A stretch of DNA of 64,000 bases, taken from the NCBI GenBank assembly GCA_963693365.1, contig CAVNZM010000001.1:1612001-1676000 (forward strand), written 5' to 3'. Each line of letters begins with the position of its first letter. Position 1 is the first letter of the stretch. The position numbers and the translations under genes were made by a program. Shown piece by piece: positions 35,700 through 64,000 of the stretch. The notes under the pieces are model-generated. The model did not search any database, was not told the origin of the DNA, and saw only the letters and a program-made list of their open reading frames with translations. Source of the stretch: Amoebidium appalachense. Its lineage: Eukaryota; Ichthyosporea.

Positions 35700-36684
35700 G
35701 CCAATCCCTATTTATTTGGTTCGAACGTCCGAGGTCCAACGTGCAAACGCAGTGTCACGGCCCGTGTGACGGTGTGTACACTGAACTGTGTTGTGGGTGC
35801 GAACTTCGGGTTTGGAAAAAGATAGGGTCATGCACCTAAATTGGTCATACTCACACACACACGCACATACACGAACAGACGCACACACAAGAACTTCTGT
35901 CAGAATTCGATTGATGGTTGCAAGCTCACAGTACGTGTAGGTGGAGCTAATAAATAACACGTGTGTATGATACATGATTGCAACATTGCAACTAATAATA
36001 AGAGCTAGATACATGCAACTTGAGACGTATCGATATATTTCATCCCGGAAACTTCAAGCATTCACACACGCACGTCAGCATAAAACAGGCGCACAGCTAG
36101 CCAACAGAGACTCACACGCAGAGACAAACCGGGAAACCCCGCAGATCTGCTTGACACACACACTGGCATTGTACGTATGCACGCACTTACACTGATGCAG
36201 ACACTCATAAGCACGTACCTGTGACGCGCACACACAACGGTGCCCGTACCTTTACGAAAAAATCCACAGGTACATTATATATAATTACTTATATGCCAAG
36301 CGCACACTTGCCTGCATTGCACGTATTACACAAAACAAACACACATTCACACAGGCACGCACACAACACACACACGTGCACACACAGACACACGCACTGG
36401 CAGCGCCACACATTCGTGCACATACACTCTCGACTTTCAGGGCGTACAACCACACGCATGCAAGCACACAAAAACTTAGCCATTAACGTATACATGCACA
36501 AACACAAAACGTACTCAAATGAGGCAACAGTGCCACACACACATGCACAGTCACCTAGCAACATTTCATCACTGACAAGCTTGAACGTAGACACGGGGCT
36601 AGTGAAGATAGCTAGCCAGATAGCAAACCAAATGCAAAATTGGTAGTAGCAAAGCCCCTACATTGCGCGGCTTCACCCATTCAG
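35700..36684. other. No gene seen; irregular CA-rich sequence
   Basis: Mostly degenerate CACA/GCAC words without long pure arrays. Open frames here are low-complexity. A minus-strand exon cannot be excluded near 36600. Confidence 0.5.
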
Positions 36685-36811
36685 GCCTTAAAAAACCTCT
36701 CTACTTTGACACTTGCTGTTCTGTCTTCACAACGGGTGTGGTGTTTGAAAGTGCACCGCAGTTGTCCAAGATTTTGGAGTTTAGCTATGGACGCATCACT
36801 TTTGCCCTCAG
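36685..36811 (+). other. Exon-like segment, strand unresolved
   Basis: On the plus strand the segment has a good acceptor (TTCACCCATTCAG) and donor (CAG|GTATTG followed by a C-rich tract) and is fully open: it includes KKPLYFDTCCSVFTTGVVFE and SKILEFSYGRITFAL. The minus strand of the same segment is also open and ends in a stop (SDASIAKLQNLGQLRCTFKH ... RFFKA), but its acceptor is purine-rich. Splice signals favour plus. No family recognised. Confidence 0.35.
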
Positions 36812-36837
36812 GTATTGATCTCCCCCCTCCCCTCAAT

Positions 36838-37145
<308 letters not shown>

Positions 37146-37205
37146 ACCACGAGCCGCCACTACCTGGTCCACCACCACCACCACCGACTCAATAAATTTT
37201 ACCTC

Positions 37206-37503
37206 CGTATTGCCCAGTAAGCTCTGAATGTCATAATGTGGCACCCTTTCTCTCGTCCACTCCCCCAGGCCCTGCCCCGGTTCATCTCCAACTTAGTGAT
37301 TTTCAACATTTAAATCAAGACTATGGTGGCATTTTAACCACCTTTGCCATATTTACTCTGGTTTAATCAGCCCCTTACAACTCATATTATCCCCCCCCCC
37401 ATCACCGTGAATCAATATATTAGGGGCACAACATTTTTACAATCATGGTCATGTGTGTACCTGTGAAACGGGTCAAGCCAGATGTTGTAGATGCAGAAAG
37501 TTC
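37206..37503 (-). other. Two exon-like segments on the minus strand, unresolved
   Basis: 37503..37461 has acceptor TTGCACCAG and donor CAG|GTACAC and reads TFCIYNIWLDPFHR. 37276..37206 or longer follows CCGGGGCAG and reads GLGEWTRERVPHYDIQSLLG, with donor options GTAAAA (37206 side) or CAG|GTAGTG after a (GGT)n run. The phases of the two do not join directly. They may be part of a small minus-strand gene downstream of the aldolase gene, or chance open frames. Confidence 0.3.
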
Positions 37504-37534
37504 CTGGTGCAATATATTTTTTTTCTGTTTTACC

Positions 37535-37537
<3 letters not shown>

Positions 37538-37574
<37 letters not shown>

Positions 37575-37948
37575 GGGGCCTTCTCTCTCTCTCTCTCTCT
37601 CCCCCCTGCCCTCCCTCTTCCCCCCCCCCCCCCCCCCCCCCCGTGCTTTTCTATATATATCTGTCTCTCTCCCTCCCTCCCCACCCAACCCCCCCCCCCC
37701 CCCCCCGGGACTCCCCCCGGGGTCCTTCTCTCTCTCTCTGTCTCCCCCCCCCCCCCCCCCCCCCCACCCCTCCCGTGCTTTTCTCTGTCTCTCTCTCTCC
37801 CCCTCATCCCGGCCCGGGCCTCTCTCTCTGTCTCTCTCTCTCCCCCCCCCTCCCCCCTCCCCCCCGGATCCTTCTCCCTCCCTCCGTCCCCCCCTGCCCG
37901 GTTCTCTCTCTCTCTCTCTCTCCTGCCCCCCTCCCTCCCCCGCCTCTT

Positions 37949-37986
<38 letters not shown>

Positions 37987-38029
37987 CTCTCTCCTCCCCC
38001 CCCCCCCCCTTCCCCCCTCCCTCCCCCGC

Positions 38030-38067
<38 letters not shown>

Positions 38068-38098
38068 CTCTCTCTCTCCTTCCCCCCCTCCCTCCCCC

Positions 38099-38136
<38 letters not shown>

Positions 38137-38165
38137 CCTCTACCCCCCCCCCCCCCCCCCCCTCT
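37538..38165. repeat. C and CT mosaic block
   Basis: Alternating poly(C) and (TC)n for over 600 bp, including C-to-G junctions such as CCCCCGGGGGG at 37560-37577. No gene was recognised between 38166 and 38869; a C14/A28 junction lies at 38380-38418. Confidence 0.92.
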
Positions 38166-38395
38166 CTCCGGGCAGCCCGTGCGCTTTTGGAAAAGCACAC
38201 TACTAGGGAAAAACCACACAAACATACTTAAGCACACCGTGATACATGCACTATGATAATTGCATCATTGAGCTCGAGTGCATGTACATATCACGTGTTT
38301 CTTTTAATATTGGACTTTGTGGGTCCTCGTTTCAGCAAGGATCATTATAACACACATTACTGATTTACAGCACCAGAAACCCCCCCCCCCCCAAA

Positions 38396-38426
<31 letters not shown>

Positions 38427-38869
38427 CCAAAGAAAAAGCACGGTCTAATGCTTCATTGTGTAATTGCATTTCTCCAAGCATACAGACGTATGTGATTGAC
38501 TGCCTGACGCCAAAACATAAGTCAACCACTACAACTGCCAAAAATTACGTTTCATTCTCACACCATTCATTTGGATTCAACATAATTTTTGCTCTGTTCA
38601 CTTACTGTATGCCACAGTCGGTTGCTTTATTCGATTTCAACAATACACCTGGAAGCAAAAAAAAAATCAAAAGAATCAGGCAACGCGAACTTTCAATCGA
38701 AATCAGTTGTAAGGTCAAAAATCAATGTCTTACACCCATAAGTTAACGCAGTTCCCCCCACAACACCTGACCGAAAACATTACTTAATCGATCATAATCG
38801 GAGATTTGTGAGATTAGATCAGGCCTGAACCCAGGCAAAAGTTTTGAAGGGCCCTTCACGATCTGACAA

Positions 38870-39255
38870 TCAATTTGTTGCCAGAAGCGGTACGAGCCTT
38901 TTTTGGAACTCCTCAAAAGCCGATTGGACGGATTCGCCCAATAGGAAGAAGCCGTGGCCCCTGCGGATGAACAAAGTTGACGTGGGGTAGGGGTGGGCTA
39001 AAAATAGCTCCACCATGGCTGCACGGTCCTCGGGGGTTGAAAATACAGTCTGTGGGATGGGAAATTACGGTGTTAGATTAGAAATAATGCATGTTACCCT
39101 ATTGGGCGATCAAGCATATGCATCCCCTTTAGCAACATCGTTTTTTTTGTTTTTTTTTCCCCGGGGGGAAAGGAGGAGGGGGAAGGGGGAGGGGGGGGTG
39201 GGGGGTGGAATAAACACTGCCAATACATTGCCCTATATACACCACCCGCTTAACC

Positions 39256-39293
<38 letters not shown>

Positions 39294-39409
39294 CGATGGG
39301 GTGGAAGGACTCGCAGGTACACACAACAAATGAAACGACAAACAAAGAAACACAAAAACCAAAAACCCCGTCAAGCCCCACCAACCTATCCAATAAAAAG
39401 AAACCATCG

Positions 39410-39458
<49 letters not shown>

Positions 39459-39820
39459 ACCAAAAAAAAAAGAAAAAGTTAACACCCACAAGAACATTGC
39501 CAACACAAATACACCCCCCCCATACCTGGTCGTGAGATATTGGTGCCCCGTGCCTACTAGCCCCCTCCGGGGTTTCAAATGCGTGTCCGTGGAGGGCTGC
39601 CATTGGTCGGCTAGTCCAATCAAAATGGCCGTCCTCGTTGCCTAGCAGCGCACACCATAGCAACGGGGTGTCGCTCGATGGGTTGGCAGTGGGATTGGTT
39701 GATGGAGAGAGATACCATGCGTGCCTGTGTGTGTGTGTGTGTGTGAGGGGGGGGGGGGGGGGGGAAGGGGGCAGGGGGTGGTGAGTGAGTGAGTGAGTGC
39801 GTGACAGTGAGGGAGTGAGG

Positions 39821-39871
<51 letters not shown>

Positions 39872-40723
39872 TGAGTGAGTGAGTGAGTGAGTGAGTGAGT
39901 GAGTGAGTGAGTGAGTGTGAGTGTGAGTGTGAGTGTGAGTGTGAGTGTGTGAGTGAGTGAGTGAGTGTGTGTGTGTGTGTGTGTGTGCGTGACAGTGAGG
40001 GAGTGAGTGAGTGAGTGAGTGAGTGAGTGAGTGAGTGAGTGAGTGAGTGTGTGTGTGTGTGTGTGTGTGCAGGCACGTGTGCGCTTGCGTGTGTGTGTCA
40101 AGGACAGGGGAGAGAAGGGGAAGGGGGGAGAGGGGGGGGTGGGGGGGGATGGGGGAGAGGGGCAGGGAGGACATACATGCTTAAGAGGAAAGAAGAGAAG
40201 AAAACCACTATGAGCTATGTTAAGAAGCAAGCTTCCTAATCCCACACCACGCAGACGGTCATCAAGGAAAAATCACACAAAATCACATCTGAAAAAGGGA
40301 ACGTTACGGGTTCAAATGCCATGTTTTCAGGTGTGACTAATTCCGGAAAGCAGAAAAACTGGAGGGGAGGGGAAAGGGGGAGGGGGGGGGGGGGGGGGGG
40401 GGGCACAAATATCCAAGTAACCGAAATCATATTCACAAAAACCCCACATCCAACGCCACTTATAATTCTTCTTTGACCGCACACGGAACACTGTCGGCTC
40501 ACAAACAAAATGCACCCGCCTTGACCCATTTCTATTGGCTGCAAATCACTCACCATGTCGTCACGTCAAAAGCCACCACCAGGCAAAAGTCGTCACATGT
40601 TGCCACGTGGCCAGGGGGTTTCCCGCTGCGGGAAACGAGCATAACATTCCTTCCAGCATGCTCCACCACGGCTGCAACGTTGCCTCCGACCTTACCGTCG
40701 GCTAGAATGGGCGCCGCGCCGAG

Positions 40724-40776
<53 letters not shown>

Positions 40777-40948
40777 TGTGTGTGTGTGCGTGTGCGTCTG
40801 TGTGTGTGCGTGCGGGTGGCCGCGCCTGTGTACGTGCTAGTGTGCGGTGTTTGTGTGCGTGTCAGCATGGTGAATTATTGTGGATCGTTATTCTTTTTTC
40901 CTTTTATTTTTATTGATTAATCTTTTTCATGCTCGTCTTCTCTCTCCC

Positions 40949-41000
<52 letters not shown>

Positions 41001-41044
41001 CCGGCCCCCTCCCCCTCCCCTCCCCATCCCCCCCCCCTCCCCCC

Positions 41045-41097
<53 letters not shown>

Positions 41098-41111
41098 CTT
41101 TCTTTTTCTGA

Positions 41112-41150
<39 letters not shown>

Positions 41151-41295
41151 CCCCCTCTCCCTCTCTCTCTCTTGCGGAGGTGGAGGGGGGGGGGGGGGGG
41201 GGGGGGGGGATGTTTGTGGTGAGTATGTGCGTGTGTCTGTGGGGTCTTCAGGTGGAAGCCGGCGGGGCTGTGTCCCACAGTAAAAAGTACAGAGA

Positions 41296-41352
<57 letters not shown>

Positions 41353-41515
41353 TGTGTGTGTGTGTGCGCGCGCGCACGTGTGTGTGCAATTGCGTGCGTG
41401 CGTGTGTGCACTATATGTGCACGTGCTTGCGTGCATGTGGCCTTGTTCATTTGTATACTTCTGCATGTGTGTGCACTGGTGTCGGTGTGTGTACGTGTGT
41501 GTGTGTATGTGTGTA

Positions 41516-41550
<35 letters not shown>

Positions 41551-41720
41551 CGAGTGCATGCACGTGTGTTATTAAAAAACACCCCACACACCCTTTCCAT
41601 CTCTTCCAGAGCCTTCGACAGCACGCCGACCGTATGACCATATTTGGTCATATCTTCACTGCCCGCACACGTGAGGTGGAATTTGATTCGTGGCTGTGAC
41701 GTCACATCCTCTCCTTCCAT
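38870..41720 (-). CDS. Class II aldolase/adducin-domain protein, four exons, 225 aa
   Basis: Exons: 41720..41592, 40723..40554, 39724..39526, 39049..38870 (TGA); phases 0, 2, 0. The fold is recognised from GGN early on (ADGKVGGNVAAVVEHAG), then a short strand NVMLVSRSGKPPG and DDFCLVVAFD, the metal-site-like H145-G-H147 (AALHGHAFETPEGASRHGAP), and a late third His in LFIRRGHGFFLLGESVQSAF (H198). The length is normal for a single-domain member. Family members are metal-dependent aldolases, epimerases and dehydratases acting on phosphosugars, but some are non-catalytic. The usual GN[LI]S and HTHS motifs are changed, so the reaction cannot be assigned. Two of its acceptors are directly fused to (CA)n. 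Exon 1 could have a further upstream exon, because a CTACCCAG sits just before the ATG. Confidence 0.78.
39780..40070. repeat. (GTGA)n and (GT)n array in aldolase-gene intron 2
   Basis: GAGT/GTGA tetranucleotides alternate with GT runs in two near-duplicate halves, each starting GTGACAGTGAGGGAGTGAG (about 39800 and 39989). Confidence 0.92.
40950..41350. repeat. Poly(C), (TC)n, poly(G) and (GA)n in aldolase-gene intron 1
   Basis: C run 40951-40997, TC 41056-41092 and 41117-41172, G run 41187-41209, GA 41298-41350. Confidence 0.92.
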
Positions 41721-41997
41721 TGGCTGGGTAGAGGAGTGCAAAGTCAGTGTCGACGTATTTCAGACCAGATTGTACCAAAGGGATTACAGGTTATTTGCCC
41801 CACCTCCCCTCGCCTCCCCCCCAGCCCCCCCCCCCCCCGGGCTGGTGTCTCCAGTTTCACCTGCACCAGCCCCTTTTCTTACGCCAACCCCCTTACCCCA
41901 CAGTAATCCTCATTTCCGAAATTCCCCGAAAATCCCCCCCCCCCCCCTGTCCCCACCACCACCACCACCACCACCACCACACAAGCGCACACATGGA

Positions 41998-42072
41998 AGA
42001 CATCAGGAACTCAGGAGACGGGGCTTCTAGGAAGCTGCCCCGTCGCTACCTAAGTCGACACTTCCCTGGCTA
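41998..42072. mobile_element. Fragment shared with the long repeat copy at 53385-53456
   Basis: The segments starting GGAACTCAGGAGACGGGGCT and TCTAGGAAGC occur in both places, followed by CCCCGTCGCTACCTAAG and CTTCCC...GGCTAAC. Confidence 0.7.
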
Positions 42073-42197
42073 ACGGGGGGGGGGGGGGGGGGGGGGGGGG
42101 GTGAGGGAGTGGGTATGTGTGTGTGTTCAGAAGACAGAAAGTAGATATCGAGGGTGCACAAGCCCACGATACACGTGCAAGGGGGATGAGAAGAGGC

Positions 42198-61368
<19,171 letters not shown>

Positions 61369-62668
61369 GTTTGTTCTTGGCTATCAACAGGCCCGTCTGA
61401 ACCACCCAAATGTGTGCCTTGAGGTATTCGTGTATGCAATAACGTATGCTTCACATGTATGTTATCTACACATACATATGCTTAACGCGTACGTGTACAC
61501 CTATATATGTATACGGTGTCACTACATATGTATATGTACATAAATATACACCTTTTTTACGATACTGATATATTTTGCTGTTTACACGTGCATGCGCACG
61601 GTGCCGGGTGGATCTGAAAAAATAGAAATAGAATACGCGATCAAGTCATGAATATCCTCGTTAAAATCATGTTTCAATACAGTAAAGGGGCATAATTGCC
61701 TCACGGGGGCGTGTTTTTCTTTTCTTCTTCATCAAAGTTTTCTCTTCCTTCGCTGCCGGGTTGCGGAAAAGCTTTGAAGGCTAGAGGCTAAACATAACAT
61801 GAAGCCGCGCGAGTGGTATAGGCTCACAAAATTAATCTGTTCTGAACAAATATTAGTAATCCCGTTGCATTCATGCGTCAGCTTTACTCAGTCATGCACA
61901 CACATGTAGCAGAGATGTGGTAACATGGGTGCCCCGAAACGACTGGGTTACCTGATGCAATGATCATCGTTAGCCACTTGGGGGCAGAGGAGGTGGGAGG
62001 GGGAGGAGGGGGGAGGGTACTATATAAGCTACAAGATGCAATCAAGAGTTATGTTCCACAACTCAACCAGCTCCGAGCATGGTTTCATGTACTCACTACT
62101 CACTTCAAGTGAAATAGCTCTCACAAAGAGAAATCAAGGACAAGTCTCAAATGGAGATGTATAGTATTTTAAGTATATTATTATCAGTCTTCATAGAAGA
62201 CTAAACATGGCTTGCCACGGCAAGTTTTTTGGCAGTGGCGCAGTCCAGCTGTCCCCCTGCGGCAAACGGCTCTAAGCATTCAACACATGCTATGATCCTC
62301 GCAAGTGTACTATCATGCAAGGGAGTGTTTGAGTAAAGCATCACAACTGCCTTTTTACTTTGAAGAAGCAATCAGCCCAACTCAACGTGCATTTGTTAGC
62401 TCCACGTGGATCAAGCTACATTGCACGTTTACAAACAACACACACAAGCACCTATTGTGGAGAGCGCTGTAGCCCAAAATCAGCAGATAGTTACACGTCA
62501 CAATAACATCCATAGTCACAACTTTCATTCGTAATGGTTTCCTGGTAGCACTTCACTCGCATATTCTTCGTACTGTTACAGCGCAACATAAAGCATTCAA
62601 TTTCGTTCCCACTCCATTCCATGATGGAACTATTCACTGAAAAAAAAAATTACCCATTACGCTAACAA
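61369..62668. other. Intergenic region upstream of PUS10
   Basis: Ordinary-complexity sequence with no long array. A plus-strand TATATAAG lies at 62020. Two hairpins occur close together: GTCTTCATAGAAGAC at about 62191-62205 and CTTGCCACGGCAAG at about 62213-62226, the second followed by T6. No gene was recognised on either strand. PUS10 promoter elements must lie at the left end but none can be named. Confidence 0.5.
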
Positions 62669-63377
62669 TCACACAAAATGCAAGTGTTGCGAAACCTTCC
62701 CCCAAATGCCCGAATGCCGTCCGTCGTCACAAGCATCACTTCCCAAAATGGGTCCCAGCGCAGAATGGATAAACACGTTTTTCGCCATCCTTGAACCTTT
62801 CCTCTTTGGTGTTGCCGTCTCCTCCTCCCTGTCACTCTTCTCGCTCTTTTTCTCCGCAGCCGCAAACGTTTCCATCGTCAGAAAACTCGTTGCTGGTGTC
62901 GGCGAGGGAAACTTCCTGTCCATATCCTCAAGTAGAGAATCATAGATGTCTGTGCCTGTTGTGTGGTATGCAGCATGCCACCATTGCACATACAGGTTGG
63001 CCTGATGTTCGAGGTCGTGTTCGTTTTGCGCAAACGTGCGCAGCTTTCGGAGAATGCGCGTGGCCTCTTCTGGTAGCGCCACACCTGATCCCTTCACGTG
63101 GATCTGTGGCCGAACAAAATTTAGTGTTAAAGAGACTGATAAGGGTTTAGAAGTGGCTTGAGGATAAACGAGACCGCACAGAGCAAGACAACTTAGTCCT
63201 ATATTCAAACCATTAGGAACGTTCATGCATACAAAATGATCCCCAGAATCAGCCACCCCGATGTCACGTCAAGTTGCACCTACGACTGTAACCATGCCCA
63301 CCCCACCAACCAACGTCCAAAAGAGATGACCACACAAACCCACACACCAACACACCTACACACCCACACACCCATCC

Positions 63378-63417
<40 letters not shown>

Positions 63418-63984
63418 ACACACACACAGTCAACTATTTGGCCAACTCTTTTGCAGTTTCTACACACGCTCACTTTTACTTTGTCCCGGATATAATGATA
63501 AGAAGAAACTAGTGCTAGCCCTTACCTTTGCAGAATATCCCATTCTCTGGGCCACGGCGCAGTGTATGTGCACCTCACGAATAAGCGCAAGGTTGCAACA
63601 GTCGGCCGGGCTGCATGTTGGCGCAGGCGACTTGCACATCTTTTGGCAAGGAGATGGTGAAATGGGTATGGCAGACGCAAGAAAACTTTCCTTGCGATCA
63701 ATACTTGTGATAACCTAAATTGTGATTAACTTCGTTCCTTCTTCTGTCACATATATCGTTCAAGGTGCTTTTTTGATGCCTCAAAAGCAGAAATGTTACC
63801 AAACCCCTTTACAGAATCGTCTCACCGTCTGTGAACCAGATCTCGATGTTCTCGATGTTCCCGATGATCTTTCAACTACTGTGATCATGACTTCTGACTT
63901 CTGAGATCGATTAGACTTTAAGAATTGCGGCTTTCTATAGTGTAACGCTTTCCAAATTTGAAGGCACTCTTTTCTTTTCAACAC
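62669..63984 (-). CDS. 3' end of an unrecognised gene (truncated by the window edge)
   Basis: Exons: 63984 (or beyond the window)..63826, 63714..63526, 63103..62669 (TGA), all phase 0, with clean signals (ACG|GTGAGA, TTTAG|GTT, AAG|GTAAGG, GGCCACAG|ATC). The middle exon is Cys-rich (CQKMCKSPAPTCSPADCCNL) and continues REVHIHCAVAQRMGYSAK. The last exon has a helical part (EEATRILRKLRTFAQNEHDL, EHQANLYVQWWHAAY), a charged Lys/Glu-rich linker (KKSEKSDREEETATPKRK) and a Gly-rich tail. No signal peptide or membrane segment is seen in this part. No family is recognised; the missing N-terminus would be needed. Confidence 0.7.
63376..63415. repeat. Poly(C) run in the last intron of the right-edge gene
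   Basis: About 37 C on the plus strand, i.e. G-rich in the transcript, opposite to the usual bias. Confidence 0.9.
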
Positions 63985-64000
63985 GTTGACAAGTATTCTT

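Noticed and set aside
35604-35825. Plus-strand frame over 35604-35825
   Set aside because: It is antisense to tRNA-Met.
37230-37320. Plus-strand terminal exon reading ALPRFISNLVIFNI
   Set aside because: Its phase does not fit the plus-strand exon at 36685, and it overlaps a better minus-strand segment.
38456-38746. 96-codon plus-strand frame downstream of the aldolase gene
   Set aside because: No recognisable domain, splice signals or partner exons; likely chance in AT-richer sequence.

Overview
This window is nuclear DNA from a eukaryote. Its genes are split into many short exons (about 42-450 nt) joined by canonical GT-AG introns. It carries two eukaryotic-type tRNA genes, and most intron sequence is microsatellite: (CA)n/(GT)n, (GA)n/(TC)n, poly(C)/poly(G) and a few minisatellites. 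The sequence does not name the species. A stand-alone, fungal-type OMP decarboxylase together with PUS10, animal-like tRNAs and long repeat-filled introns would suit a unicellular relative of animals and fungi (for example an ichthyosporean), but that is inference.

Layout, left to right: 0.5-1.4 kb, exons of an unrecognised minus-strand gene; 2.46-2.82 kb, a four-copy 89-bp tandem repeat; 3.1-7.2 kb (-), a four-exon orotidine-5'-phosphate decarboxylase gene; 7.9-25.0 kb (+), an 18-exon PPR gene with a putative mitochondrial presequence, divergent from the decarboxylase; 25-27.1 kb, intergenic; 27.1-33.9 kb (-), a seven-exon FUSC-type membrane transporter; 34.6-35.5 kb (-), a small unrecognised gene; 35.6 kb (-), tRNA-Met(CAT); 36.7-37.5 kb, exon-like open segments on both strands that I cannot resolve; 38.9-41.7 kb (-), a four-exon class II aldolase/adducin-domain protein; 42.2-61.4 kb (-), a 17-exon tRNA pseudouridine synthase PUS10 with tRNA-Arg(TCG) inside intron 7; 61.4-62.7 kb, no gene seen; 62.7 kb to the edge (-), the 3' end of an unrecognised gene. 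Nearly all six-frame open frames outside these exons are translations of microsatellites.

I built the five main gene models (decarboxylase, PPR, FUSC, aldolase, PUS10) by hand from family resemblance, splice signals and phase. Reading phase stays consistent across all 45 inferred introns. They give roughly 259, 629, 905 and 225 residues, and 470 residues of PUS10 before its last exon.

The most unusual signals lie in intron structure. In 21 of the 45 introns a C-rich tract (sense strand) starts within about 20 nt of the 5' splice site. In seven, a (CA)n array runs directly into the acceptor CAG. In several places a minisatellite is built from a splice junction itself. There is also a dispersed SINE-like repeat, in at least two subfamilies, with one end always at a poly(C) or C-rich tract. 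That offers a possible origin for the many homopolymer runs.
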